Of a stretch of 64,000 bases of DNA, positions 49,237 to 59,832 are shown piece by piece. The notes below the pieces were generated by a model, which saw only the letters and a program-made list of their open reading frames with translations, had not been told where the DNA came from and made no database searches. Position 1 is the first letter of the stretch. The number at the start of each line of letters is the position of its first letter. This DNA is from Sphingobium_A sp965228065 (GTDB taxonomy: Bacteria; Pseudomonadota; Alphaproteobacteria; Sphingomonadales; Sphingomonadaceae). The stretch lies in the NCBI GenBank assembly GCA_965228065.1, contig OZ245788.1, positions 4,402,001 through 4,466,000 of the forward strand. Reading direction: 5' to 3'. Made by a program: the position numbers and the translations under genes.

Positions 49237-49757
49237 TTTTCGATCTGCACGCCGCAGCTGTTGATGAACATCGCCAGCGATCCATAGGCGCCCACCGTAA
49301 AGATGATGTCGATCGTTTTGGGGACGCCGAATTCGGCGATCATGGCGTCCCATGTTTTTCCCGACAGTCGCTTGTCCGCGCTGAGCTCGTCAGCGCAGTC
49401 GAGCAGCAGGTTATGGGTCTCATCCTCCATCGCGCCTCGATCCCGGATCTGCCGGATCTGCGCGTCGTTCAGCCCGACCTTCAACGCGATATGGCGATGG
49501 TGATGCCATTCATATTCGCACGCGGCATTAAGCGCCGCCCGCAGGACGACGATCTCGCGCTGGATCGGGTCGAGTTTGGAATTGCGCATCGTGTAGAGAC
49601 CGAAATCCCGCCAGGCATCGACCAGGTCCATGTGGTGGGCCAGCGTGCCGAAAACATTGGGGTATTCGCCGCGCGCATTGGTGAAAGGCTTCAGGAACTG
49701 CCGCTGCCGTTCATCGAACTCGGCGGGCTGCAGTGGCGGCAAACGAAGGCTGTCCAT
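49212..49757 (-). CDS. Carboxymuconolactone decarboxylase (CMD/AhpD) family protein
   Basis: A 181-aa helical protein. The CMD core is LDPIQREIVVLRAALNAACEYEWHHHRHIALKVGL (positions about 60-95), including the conserved Cys-x-x-x-x-His region, followed by a helix pair. Fused-size CMD proteins near ring-degradation genes may act as lactone decarboxylases or hydroperoxidases; only one Cys is in the core, so a CxxC AhpD-type peroxidase is unlikely. It is divergent from the SDR gene across 179 bp and overlaps the acyl-CoA synthetase 3' end. Confidence 0.8.
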   Translation of the reverse strand: MDSLRLPPLQPAEFDERQRQFLKPFTNARGEYPNVFGTLAHHMDLVDAWRDFGLYTMRNSKLDPIQREIVVLRAALNAACEYEWHHHRHIALKVGLNDAQIRQIRDRGAMEDETHNLLLDCADELSADKRLSGKTWDAMIAEFGVPKTIDIIFTVGAYGSLAMFINSCGVQIENQSAPVSQ

Positions 49758-49936
49758 GATCTGGCCTCATCCCTGAAGGTCGAACATTCGGAATCGGCCC
49801 GACGGGGTCTTGCCTATCAGATGCGATGGCAGGCTCGTGATCGATCCTGCAGATACTCGCCATGGGCGGGTTCGATGCCCGCTGCCGATAGAGCCAGCTA
49901 TCGTCTGCCTGGACGCGCCGCGCAGGGGAGAGAGTG

Positions 49937-50734
49937 ATGAGACTGGAAGGCAAGGTCGCGATCGTCGTCGGCGCAGGCCAGGCCGATGGCGAGACGATCG
50001 GCAACGGTCGTGCCACCGCGATCCTGTTCGCCCGGCATGGCGCGCGCGTTTTGCTCGTCGATCGCATCGAGGCGTCGGCCATCGAAACGATGGAGATGAT
50101 ATCGGCCGAGGGCGGCATATCGCATGTCTGCCGCGCGGACATCACCGACGAGCGCGATTGCGAGCGCATCGCAGCGGCATGCATCGAGCATTATGGCCGC
50201 ATCGACATCCTGCAGAACAATGTCGGCATCGGCCATGGCGACGATGACGCGACACGTCTCGAAGCGGCTGCCTGGGATCGCATCATGAACGTCAATCTGA
50301 AGGGCATGTACCTGACCTGCAAATACGTCATTCCGCATATGCGAGCACAAAAGAGCGGCGTGATCACCAATATCTCGTCGGGTGCCGCCGTCGTCTCGAC
50401 GACCTACATCGCATATAAGATCTCGAAGGCCGGGGTGAACGCGCTGACCCATTCGCTGGCGATGGCCAATGCCAGATATGGCATACGGGCGAACGCGATC
50501 ATGCCGGGCCTTCTCGATACACCGATGGCGATCGGCCACCATGTCGCCGCACGCGGCATCGACGCAGAGGCTCTGCGCGCCGAACGCAATGCGATGGTGC
50601 CATTTAAGAACCAGATGGGCGACGCGTGGGACACCGCCTATGCCTCGCTGTTTCTGGCATCCGACGAGGCGAAATTCATCACCGGAGCCGTGCTACCTGT
50701 CGATGGCGGCCAAGCGGCCCGCATCGGGCTGTGA
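49937..50734 (+). CDS. Short-chain dehydrogenase/reductase (SDR)
   Basis: A 265-aa classical SDR. NAD(P) binding: VAIVVGAGQADGETIGNG; NNVGIGHGD; the catalytic YKISK with upstream Ser in ISSGAA; C-terminal GAVLPVDGGQAARIGL. The cofactor loop is longer than the usual TGxxxGIG. GGGGAGAG precedes the start; GTG 49,934 is an alternative first codon. It likely oxidises or reduces a secondary alcohol/ketone. Its stop overlaps the GTG start of the hydrolase gene (GTGA). Confidence 0.88.
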   Translation: MRLEGKVAIVVGAGQADGETIGNGRATAILFARHGARVLLVDRIEASAIETMEMISAEGGISHVCRADITDERDCERIAAACIEHYGRIDILQNNVGIGHGDDDATRLEAAAWDRIMNVNLKGMYLTCKYVIPHMRAQKSGVITNISSGAAVVSTTYIAYKISKAGVNALTHSLAMANARYGIRANAIMPGLLDTPMAIGHHVAARGIDAEALRAERNAMVPFKNQMGDAWDTAYASLFLASDEAKFITGAVLPVDGGQAARIGL

Positions 50735-51693
50735 GCCCGCGGATAATCGACCCGGCGCTGTATCGGTTCGTGGAAGAGCAACAGCGCCTCAACGAAGCCA
50801 TCCGGAGGGGAGGGCTGTCCCTGCCGCCTGTCGGGAGTATCGACCCCGTCGCCCTGCGCCGGTCGCGCAGCCACAATGCGGACGGCAGCATCAAGCCACA
50901 GCTCGACGACATGGCGCATGACGAATGGATCGTGCTGCCAGACGGTCGAAGAGTGGCGACGAGGGTGTTCGCGGTAGACGAACCGAAAGGCGTCTTCGTC
51001 CACTATCATGGCGGCGGTTGGGCGCTCGGTTCGATCTACGAGCAGGACAGTTATCTTGGAGCGATTGCGAGACACTCCAATGTGAAAGTGATCAGCGTCG
51101 ATTATCCGCTCGCGCCGGAACATGGAATGCGGGAGATATTGGAGATCAGCGCATCGGTGCTCGGCGCGATCGCCGCCAACCATCCGTCGACGGCCATTTG
51201 CGTTGGCGGAGAATCCGCGGGCGGACATGTTGCGCTGACAAGCGTTATGCGCCTCCGGGCGCAGCCGGGCCTGTTCGCCGCGATCGCGGGGATTGCGCTG
51301 TGTTACCCGATAACCGACCTTTCCATGACGCCTTCGCAGCGAAACTGGGGAAGCGGGTTTCTGAACCTCTCCACGACATGGCTGGAATGGTTTTACGCGC
51401 TGGCATTGCCCGGGCTGACACGGGACGCTCGGAGCGCCCCGGAATTCTCTCCGCTCTATGGCGATCTTGATGGTCTTCCGCCCGCGCTTTTCTGCGTGGG
51501 GGAATTAGATCCGTTGCTGGATGACACACTGTTTCTCGAACGGCGGTGGGTATTGGGCGGAAATTCCTCTCGGTTGCATGTGTATCCGGCGGCGCCGCAC
51601 GGCTTCAATGCGCAGCCCACCGAGATGGCGGCGGCATGCAATCGACATATTCAGGACTTCATCGCCGACAGGGTGAATGCGCAGAGCCGGTAA
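50731..51693 (+). CDS. Alpha/beta hydrolase, hormone-sensitive-lipase family
   Basis: A 320-aa cytosolic esterase/lactonase candidate starting at GTG 50,731, coupled to the SDR. The oxyanion motif is YHGGGWALGS; the nucleophile elbow is GESAGGHVAL; the acid/base residues are in GELDPLLDD and AAPHGFN. HSL-type enzymes open esters and lactones. In this cluster, hydrolysis of the lactone from a Baeyer-Villiger monooxygenase is the natural proposal. Confidence 0.88.
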   Translation: MSPRIIDPALYRFVEEQQRLNEAIRRGGLSLPPVGSIDPVALRRSRSHNADGSIKPQLDDMAHDEWIVLPDGRRVATRVFAVDEPKGVFVHYHGGGWALGSIYEQDSYLGAIARHSNVKVISVDYPLAPEHGMREILEISASVLGAIAANHPSTAICVGGESAGGHVALTSVMRLRAQPGLFAAIAGIALCYPITDLSMTPSQRNWGSGFLNLSTTWLEWFYALALPGLTRDARSAPEFSPLYGDLDGLPPALFCVGELDPLLDDTLFLERRWVLGGNSSRLHVYPAAPHGFNAQPTEMAAACNRHIQDFIADRVNAQSR

Positions 51694-51801
51694 CCGGCAG
51701 CGACACTGGACTGCGCGCATTCCGCCCCATAGGCTGATCGCGGATGAAGAACGATCGGTACTGCGTGGAGCAGAGACCGGCGGGGAGGGAGTATTGCGGC
51801 C

Positions 51802-52740
51802 ATGAAACCCTCCTATCTCAGGAGCATCGATCTCAATCTGCTGCCGATACTGGATGCCCTCATAACCGAACGGTCCGTCACCAAGGCGGGGCTGAAGATA
51901 TTCCTGACCCAATCCGCCACAAGCACCGCGTTGAAGCGCCTGCGCGAAACCTTCAGCGACCCGATCCTGGTGCGGCAGGGGCAGACGATGGTTCCATCGC
52001 CGAAAGCCCTGCAGATCAGCAAAGAACTGAGGGCGGCACTGTCCAGCTTGAACGACGTCGTGGGCACCCTGAAGAAGAAGGAAGGGCAGCCAGAAGCACG
52101 AACGGTCACCATCAGCGCGCCCGAGCACGTGCACCTGACGCTTGCGGATGCCATCCGCAACATCATGCTCAGCGAAGAGCCACAGCTTCACGTCGGCATG
52201 CAGACCTTCAACCGCAGGAATATCTTCCAGTTGCTCGAGCGTGGCGAAATCGACCTGGCGCTCGGCACATTCGACAAGCTGGCGCCGCCATTCCATCGTC
52301 AGGCGATCTACGAAGAAGAGATGATCGTGATCGTACGCAAGGATCACCCTGTCATGACGACTTCGCAGAGTGACAGCATCTCGATGAGCGACTTTACCGC
52401 ATTCCCGCACATGGTGGTCGCGGACACCGACGTTATCGAGGACGCGAGCGTTTCACGCTGGCTGGCGCGAAAGGCCGTGGTGCGCAAGGTCAGCGCGGTC
52501 GTCGGCCACATCTCGATGGCGGTCGACGTGCTGCGCAACACGGACCTGATCTGCCTTGGCTCGGTACGGAGCCTTCAGGCGATTCCGAATGGCGAATCCT
52601 ATCTTTCTTCGCTGCGCCTTCCAGACGAATTGGGGGAGGATCGTTACCAGGTCGAAATGATCTGGCACGACGATACCGATAATGACCCCGTACTGGATAT
52701 GATGCGTCAGACCCTGCTCGATTTCGGAAAGAAGCTCTGA
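51802..52740 (+). CDS. LysR family regulator of region 4
   Basis: A 312-aa LysR-type regulator of the NodD/PcpR-like kind: RSIDLNLLPILDALITERS, SATSTALKRLRETFSDPILV, then RQGQTMVPSPKA and an effector domain. It is 108 bp after the hydrolase gene on the same strand and convergent with the Fe-ADH gene (34 bp between stops). Likely control target: the flanking degradation genes. No repeated operator was identified around it. Confidence 0.9.
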   Translation: MKPSYLRSIDLNLLPILDALITERSVTKAGLKIFLTQSATSTALKRLRETFSDPILVRQGQTMVPSPKALQISKELRAALSSLNDVVGTLKKKEGQPEARTVTISAPEHVHLTLADAIRNIMLSEEPQLHVGMQTFNRRNIFQLLERGEIDLALGTFDKLAPPFHRQAIYEEEMIVIVRKDHPVMTTSQSDSISMSDFTAFPHMVVADTDVIEDASVSRWLARKAVVRKVSAVVGHISMAVDVLRNTDLICLGSVRSLQAIPNGESYLSSLRLPDELGEDRYQVEMIWHDDTDNDPVLDMMRQTLLDFGKKL

Positions 52741-52774
52741 GACCGGGAGTGGGAAGACTCCTGGATCTGCACCG

Positions 52775-53914
52775 CTATTCGAAAACGGAGATGAGTATCT
52801 CGCGAACGCTATCGGCGCCGTTTGGCAGATCGTCGGTCAGGCCCAGCGTCGCTGCGGCCCGCATGCTGGCCACCGCGACCGCATCGATATCCTCGCGCTT
52901 TCCGCCCGCCGCAGAGAGTGTGGTCGGCAGGTTCAGATCAGCAATCAGTGTCGACAATCGATCGGCTGCCTCATCCGCGACAGCTTCGCGTTTGCGCCCC
53001 GAAGTTTCCACACCCAGTGCGGCCGCAATACGCACCTGGGCATCGAGCGTATCGTCGCGCAGATAGCGCATGACGGCAGGCAGAATGATGCAGGACGTAA
53101 CGCCGTGCGCTATGTGCATTCGAGCGCCGATCTGGTGGCCAAGGAAGTGACTGAGGCGCATTCCCGAGGCGCCGACGCCGGCAATCGACATCCACGCACC
53201 CAGTTGACAGGCCGCCCGCGCCTCGAGGTCCGCACCGCGTCGCGTGGCCGGCAGATTATGGAAGAGCAGCCGAACGGCCTCGAGCGCGAGCGCATCGACA
53301 TAGGAATGCGGCCGCCGCGACCAGATCGCTTCGAGCGCATGATCGAGCGCCTTGATGCCGGTGGCCAGCCATAATGGCTCCGGCGTATCGACGGTGGCTG
53401 TCGGATCCAGAATCACGCAGGCCGGCGCGACCCGATAATCGACCGCCAGCATTTTTTCCCCCGTCTCGGACGAGCTATATCCGGCTCCCGGTGAGAACTC
53501 CCCGGCTGACAAGGTGGTAGGAATCGCGATCTGGGGAATTGGGTCGCTCCGGAGATGGTCGGCCATTCGGCTCGATGCCACTTTCACTGTATCGAAGACG
53601 CTGCTTCCGCCGATCGAGACGACAATGTCCGCGCGGCATGATCGAAGCAATGCCTCGACTTTCTCCACATCCTCTTCGGGCGAATGTTCGCGACATTCGG
53701 CAAAGGTGCCGACGAGCCTGTCGCCGATCAGCGCCTCGACACGGCGCACGTTCGGCGTCTTCGCGGAAACGCTTTTGGACGTGGCGATGAACACGCGCTT
53801 CGCGCCCATTGCGTCCAGCCGCTTTGGCAGGCGCTCTATGCTTCCCGCGCCGGATTCCACCCGATCGGGTCCGATCGAACGAAAGCTGCGAGGTACCGAA
53901 TACCCCCTATTCAT
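52775..53914 (-). CDS. Iron-containing alcohol dehydrogenase, maleylacetate-reductase-like
   Basis: A 379-aa cytosolic oxidoreductase. NAD(P) site: DIVVSIGGSSVFDTVK; metal ligands in GIKALDHALEAIWS (Asp, His) and LSHFLGHQIGARMHIAHG (His residues). The overall layout and PTTLSAGEFSPGAGY resemble maleylacetate reductases, which reduce maleylacetate to 3-oxoadipate in resorcinol/hydroxyquinol routes. No hydroxyquinol dioxygenase is in the window, so a different ketone or alcohol substrate is possible. It is divergent from the TonB receptor across a 281-bp AT-rich gap. Confidence 0.83.
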   Translation of the reverse strand: MNRGYSVPRSFRSIGPDRVESGAGSIERLPKRLDAMGAKRVFIATSKSVSAKTPNVRRVEALIGDRLVGTFAECREHSPEEDVEKVEALLRSCRADIVVSIGGSSVFDTVKVASSRMADHLRSDPIPQIAIPTTLSAGEFSPGAGYSSSETGEKMLAVDYRVAPACVILDPTATVDTPEPLWLATGIKALDHALEAIWSRRPHSYVDALALEAVRLLFHNLPATRRGADLEARAACQLGAWMSIAGVGASGMRLSHFLGHQIGARMHIAHGVTSCIILPAVMRYLRDDTLDAQVRIAAALGVETSGRKREAVADEAADRLSTLIADLNLPTTLSAAGGKREDIDAVAVASMRAAATLGLTDDLPNGADSVREILISVFE

Positions 53915-54195
53915 ACGGAACCCCTCATCCCTCCGCGCCTTTCATCTGAAGCATAAGCCTTTGATATAAGTAAAATATGGTCAAACCAAAGTGATGACGT
54001 GGTGCATCGTAACATCGGCGAACAATTGCCGCGCCATCCATATCGCAGATGCCGCCCATCTCGTTCAGGAATTTGACCTCCTTCCGGTTTGCTGCTTCAA
54101 TTTGTGAAATAATATTACAAACGAAGCCGCAAAAAATGTCGCTCGCCGAACAGTCTCGGTACGGGCGCGCGGCCGATGATTGATGGGGGCGGATC

Positions 54196-56538
54196 ATGAT
54201 AGGCATGGATTCAATTCAGTGTCGCGCAGTCGCTTTGCGCAATTTTCTCCACTCGACGACGGCGATGAAGAGAGGAGCGTTCGGCCTCTGCCTGCTTGCC
54301 ACGGCCGCCGCCGGCATGCCTGCCCATGCTCAGACGACCGGACAGCCAAATGACGAAGCAACGTCATCCCAGGAGGATATCGTCGTCACCGCATTTCGCC
54401 GCGATCAGCGGCTCATCGATATCGGTGCGAGCATCTCGGCGCTTTCGTCGGAGAATATCGAAAATGCGCGCATAGAGCAGGTCAAGGATATTGCGCAGAG
54501 CATCCCCAATATCGACGTCCGCGAATCCATCCCGGGCATCTCGCCGGTCCTGACGATCCGCGGCGTCGGCCTCGACGATTTCAGCACGACGAACAGCCCC
54601 GCGACCGGTGTTTCGATCGACGATGTTCCGTTATCGTCGATCGCGCTCATGAACACCGATTTCTTCGACATCGAGCGGATCGAAGTGGTCAAGGGACCGC
54701 AGGGGACGCTGTACGGCCGCAACACCGTTGCCGGCGCGATGAACATCATCTCCGCCAAGCCGAAAGGCTCTTTCGACGCGGCGGTGTCGGCAGGATATGG
54801 AAGTTACCAGACGTTCGATGTCGAGGGGATGGTCAACATCCCGCTGGCCCAGGGCCTGGCGATGCGGCTGAGCGGAAAGACCATCCAGCAGAACAAGGGA
54901 TTCTGGACAAGCTCACGGTTGATCGGCGGCGCGATCGGCGAACGCGATGTCGGCGAACGGCATGTCTGGATGGGCCGCGCCCAGCTTGGCTATGACTCGG
55001 GCGACGGGCTCGATCTCAACCTGAAATATGAATATCAGCAGGCCCGGTCCGAGATGGGGCAGTATGAATTTTTCGGGGCGTTCGTTCCGGGCTCGCCTTT
55101 CGTGGCCTGCGCCCCGGTCCTTGCCGGCATGGTCGACAACAGCAAATGCGCCGACGCCTATGGCTTCACCAACAGCAGCGACGATCCGTACGATATCGAT
55201 CAGGCTTTCGACCTGCCTTACAACCTCAATCAGCATTCGCTGGCGTTCTCGGCAAATTACGACCTGGGCGATGTGAAGCTGACCGCGATAACCGGTTATA
55301 TCGACTTCAAACGCGCGTATCGGATCGATGTGGATGCAACGCCACGCGTCGCGCTCGACTTCATCCAGCGCGACAAGGTCCGGCAATTCAGCCAGGAACT
55401 GCGCCTCGCATGGGATTCGGATCTTGTCGACGTGATCGTCGGCGGTTTCTATTCCTGGGATCGCGCGAGCGGCGTCAACGACAATATGCTGAACGAGTTT
55501 CCTCTGGTGCTGTTCGGCTTCCCGGGTCAGGTGGGCAAAACCACGTTCGACCAGCGGACGAAATCGGCCGCCGGCTTCGTCAACGGCACATGGCATCTCG
55601 GCGACAAACTCGATCTGATCACCGGCGCGCGTTATACTTGGGAGCGGCGTCACTACGCCGGCGGCACCAATTTCCCGCTATGCCCGATATCGACGAACCC
55701 CTGCGCGCCTTTCGGCATCTTCAGCTCCTATGTGGACACGACGATCAGCGACAAGAATCTGTCTTGGAAACTCGGCCTGGACTATCGCGTCGCGCAGGAC
55801 ACGCTGCTTTACGCCAGCGTGTCGAAGGGCACTAAAAGCGGCGGCTTCGTATCGCGCATCTCCACCGTGCCCGGCCAGTTGCTGCCCTTCAAACCGGAGT
55901 CGCTGATCGCCTATGAAATCGGCGTGCGATCGCAGCCGGTGCGCAGCTTTTCGGTCAATGCGGCGACATTCTATTACGAGTTCAAGGATGTGCAGGCGCT
56001 CATTCGCGACGGCTCGCTCTCGGTTCCGATCGAACGGCTGGGCAATATCCCCGGCACCTCGAAAATCTATGGCGTCGAAGCCGATGTGACCTTCCGGCCG
56101 TTCAGGGGGCTCACGCTGCAGTCCGGTCTCGGGCTTCTGAAAACGAAGCTGGCGACATTCACCAATGGCGGCGGCACTTTCACCGACAATGATTTCGCCA
56201 ACGCACCAGGGATCACGTGGAATGGCCTCGCCCGGTACGAAACGCCGATCGGGGGCGGAGATCTCAACCTCGCGCTCCAGGGCAATTTCGCGCATCAAGG
56301 TTCGGCCTTCAAGGACGCGTCGAACAACATCTTCACGGTCCAGAAGCCCTATTGGCTGTTCGATGCCCGCGTGGCGCTGTCGTCGGAGAGTGGGAAATGG
56401 GAAGCTGCCCTGTGGGGCAAGAACCTGACCAACGAAGTCTATACCGTGTCGGGATCGACGCTGACCGGCCTCGGAGTCATCGCCCGAACCGTCAATCCGC
56501 CGCGCACCTACGGCCTCTCGCTTTCCTGGAAATATTGA
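54196..56538 (+). CDS. TonB-dependent receptor of region 4
   Basis: A 780-aa outer-membrane receptor from ATG 54,196 (GGGGGCGG upstream); ATG 54,205 or 54,265 could also serve. The long N-terminus precedes a signal-like GLCLLATAAAGMPAHAQ; TonB box DIVVTAFRRDQ; plug segments IPNIDVRESIPGISPVLTIR and IERIEVVKGPQGTLYGRN; terminal strand RTYGLSLSWKY. The class is the same as at 34,013. It is followed by ALDH 10 bp later, so uptake and oxidation genes are co-transcribed. The upstream 281-bp gap (53,915-54,195) is AT-rich with TGGTCAAACCA near 53,978 but no firm operator. Confidence 0.92.
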   Translation: MIGMDSIQCRAVALRNFLHSTTAMKRGAFGLCLLATAAAGMPAHAQTTGQPNDEATSSQEDIVVTAFRRDQRLIDIGASISALSSENIENARIEQVKDIAQSIPNIDVRESIPGISPVLTIRGVGLDDFSTTNSPATGVSIDDVPLSSIALMNTDFFDIERIEVVKGPQGTLYGRNTVAGAMNIISAKPKGSFDAAVSAGYGSYQTFDVEGMVNIPLAQGLAMRLSGKTIQQNKGFWTSSRLIGGAIGERDVGERHVWMGRAQLGYDSGDGLDLNLKYEYQQARSEMGQYEFFGAFVPGSPFVACAPVLAGMVDNSKCADAYGFTNSSDDPYDIDQAFDLPYNLNQHSLAFSANYDLGDVKLTAITGYIDFKRAYRIDVDATPRVALDFIQRDKVRQFSQELRLAWDSDLVDVIVGGFYSWDRASGVNDNMLNEFPLVLFGFPGQVGKTTFDQRTKSAAGFVNGTWHLGDKLDLITGARYTWERRHYAGGTNFPLCPISTNPCAPFGIFSSYVDTTISDKNLSWKLGLDYRVAQDTLLYASVSKGTKSGGFVSRISTVPGQLLPFKPESLIAYEIGVRSQPVRSFSVNAATFYYEFKDVQALIRDGSLSVPIERLGNIPGTSKIYGVEADVTFRPFRGLTLQSGLGLLKTKLATFTNGGGTFTDNDFANAPGITWNGLARYETPIGGGDLNLALQGNFAHQGSAFKDASNNIFTVQKPYWLFDARVALSSESGKWEAALWGKNLTNEVYTVSGSTLTGLGVIARTVNPPRTYGLSLSWKY

Positions 56539-56548
56539 GGGGATCGCG

Positions 56549-58024
<1,476 letters not shown>

Positions 58025-58040
58025 TCGTCGGCAGAAACGG

Positions 58041-58844
58041 CTATTCGGCCTTGCTCGCCAGCCAGTCCTCGACATTGGGTTGTCCGGTGCCTGCCATTCT
58101 GCCGCCGTCCACGACAAGCGTCGTCCCGGTCACATAGGACGCTTCGTCAGATGCGAGGAACAGGGCCGCGTTGGCGATTTCCTCCGGGCGCCCGGCGCGC
58201 GCCAGGGGCAGGCTGCGCATATAGTCCCTGGTGAAGGCGGGCAGGGCGTCCAGCGCGCCGTTCAGCATCGGCGTATCGACCAAGCCGGGGCAGAGCGCGT
58301 TGACCCGGATATTGTCCGTCCCATGGTCGAGCGCGAGTGTCCGGGTATAGTTGATCACCGCCGCCTTGGCTGCACTGTAGGGCGAGAAACCCCGATCGCC
58401 GCGCATGCCTGAGATGGAGGCGGTGTTGACGATCGCCCCGCGGCCCCTTCGCTGCATCAGCGGGATGGCGCGGCGGCAGGCGAAGAACACTGCGTGCAGA
58501 TCGACCTCGATCACCCTCAACCATGTTTCGACGGTCATGTCCGGGGTTTTTCCGTTGCCGCCGATCGCGGCGTTGTTGACCAGGATATCGACCCCGGAAC
58601 CGGCCGCCGAGAGCCATTGGTCGGCGTCATCGATCATGGCATCGACCTGTTCGGCCGTGCCGACATCGCAATGGACATAGTGGCAATTTTGCGCGCCGAA
58701 TTGCTGGGCCAGCGCAAGTCCAAGATCGTCGCTCATATCGACGATGACCGTCTTTGCGCCTTCGGCGATAAACCGCCGCACGATCGCTGCCCCGATGCCG
58801 GACGCGCCGCCGGTCACGATGGCGCCGCGGTCCGTCAACCGCAT
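58041..58844 (-). CDS. Short-chain dehydrogenase/reductase (SDR)
   Basis: A 267-aa classical SDR: GAIVTGGASGIGAAIV at the N-terminus, DILVNNAAIGG, ISGMRG then YSAAKAA (Tyr and Lys), LCPGLVDTPM, and GTTLVVDGGRMAG near the end. The Asp in TVIVDMSDD after strand 2 suggests NAD(H). It is last gene of the minus-strand operon that starts beyond the window end. It probably acts on a ring alcohol or hydroxy intermediate, in parallel with the quinohaemoprotein. Confidence 0.9.
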   Translation of the reverse strand: MRLTDRGAIVTGGASGIGAAIVRRFIAEGAKTVIVDMSDDLGLALAQQFGAQNCHYVHCDVGTAEQVDAMIDDADQWLSAAGSGVDILVNNAAIGGNGKTPDMTVETWLRVIEVDLHAVFFACRRAIPLMQRRGRGAIVNTASISGMRGDRGFSPYSAAKAAVINYTRTLALDHGTDNIRVNALCPGLVDTPMLNGALDALPAFTRDYMRSLPLARAGRPEEIANAALFLASDEASYVTGTTLVVDGGRMAGTGQPNVEDWLASKAE

Positions 58845-58868
58845 CGAATTGCTCCGGGCGGGCGCATG

Positions 58869-59819
58869 TCAGTCATGCGGTTTCAGCTTTTCCAGGCGCA
58901 TATATTTCTCGCCCTGTTCGACGATGACCCAAGTCAGCGGCTGGTGCAGTTCGATCGGGACGCCGCTCAGCGTTTCCGCATACCAGCCGAATTGCGCGGT
59001 CGCTTCGAACCTGCGGTCGGGCAGTGGGGTGACCGCGATCGATTCAAAGCGGTGGATATTGGATTTGAGCAGCGAAGGCCCGGTCGCGAACCATTCCCTG
59101 ACGCCCTCGAACCCGCGGATGACCGTGTCTTCGGTGCCGTCGGTTCCGGCCAGCATCCCCTTCATCTCCTTGAAGTCGGTCACGGTCTCGCTCCGCCCGT
59201 CACTCTGATCCTGCTTGGAGGAGATCAGCCCGTGGAATTCGAGCTGCGGCATGACCAGTTCCTCGAGGCCGGAGGCATCGCCATTCAACGTGTCCATCAC
59301 GGCCTGCCACTGAATGAGGGCGGCCTTGATCCGGTGCTCGACATAGCTGTCGACGAATTCCGCTCGCTCGATGGTCTCGCCGAGCCCGCCGCCGATCCGC
59401 GTGAACACCATTTGCGCGGGGCCGATCTTCCTCAGGATATTGTCGCAATGGCTGTGGCCGCTGACCAGCTTTCCGTCGGTTTCGAGCTGATAGGTGTAGG
59501 TGGCCTGAAGCCGATAGCGTCCGTCTCCCAGGGCGGTCACCTTGATATCGTCATCGTCGATCGCATGGGATCTGCGAATGCCGGACGGCAGGGCTGCCAT
59601 AGTGGCTTTGACCGCATCGATGCCGGTGATGTCGACGCCGCCATCGGGCAGGTCGATATGAACGTCCTCGTCGAAAAGCCCCTCGTAGAAAGGCGTGGTG
59701 TCGATGCCCTCAGGCGCTTCGAAAAGGCCCCACCAGCGATAGAGCATCGATGCCGCTGCGTTATGGTCGCCGAGATCGGCATCGACACAGGTCGGACGCG
59801 GGGCATGGGTGTCGGTCAC
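58869..59819 (-). CDS. Double-domain NTF2/SnoaL-like protein
   Basis: A 316-aa cytosolic protein without signal peptide, built of two NTF2-like halves: about 20-155 (SMLYRWWGLFEAPEGID, EDVHIDLPDGGVDITGID) and about 165-312 (IKAALIQWQAVMDTLNG, VREWFATGPSLLKSNIH, LTWVIVEQGEKYMRLEK). It is 24 bp downstream of the SDR start's operon neighbour and 13 bp after the quinohaemoprotein gene. SnoaL-like folds in such operons can be hydratases, epoxide hydrolases or steroid-isomerase-like. I do not recognise a catalytic pair. Confidence 0.78.
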   Translation of the reverse strand: MTDTHAPRPTCVDADLGDHNAAASMLYRWWGLFEAPEGIDTTPFYEGLFDEDVHIDLPDGGVDITGIDAVKATMAALPSGIRRSHAIDDDDIKVTALGDGRYRLQATYTYQLETDGKLVSGHSHCDNILRKIGPAQMVFTRIGGGLGETIERAEFVDSYVEHRIKAALIQWQAVMDTLNGDASGLEELVMPQLEFHGLISSKQDQSDGRSETVTDFKEMKGMLAGTDGTEDTVIRGFEGVREWFATGPSLLKSNIHRFESIAVTPLPDRRFEATAQFGWYAETLSGVPIELHQPLTWVIVEQGEKYMRLEKLKPHD

Positions 59820-59832
59820 TATATCGGCTCCC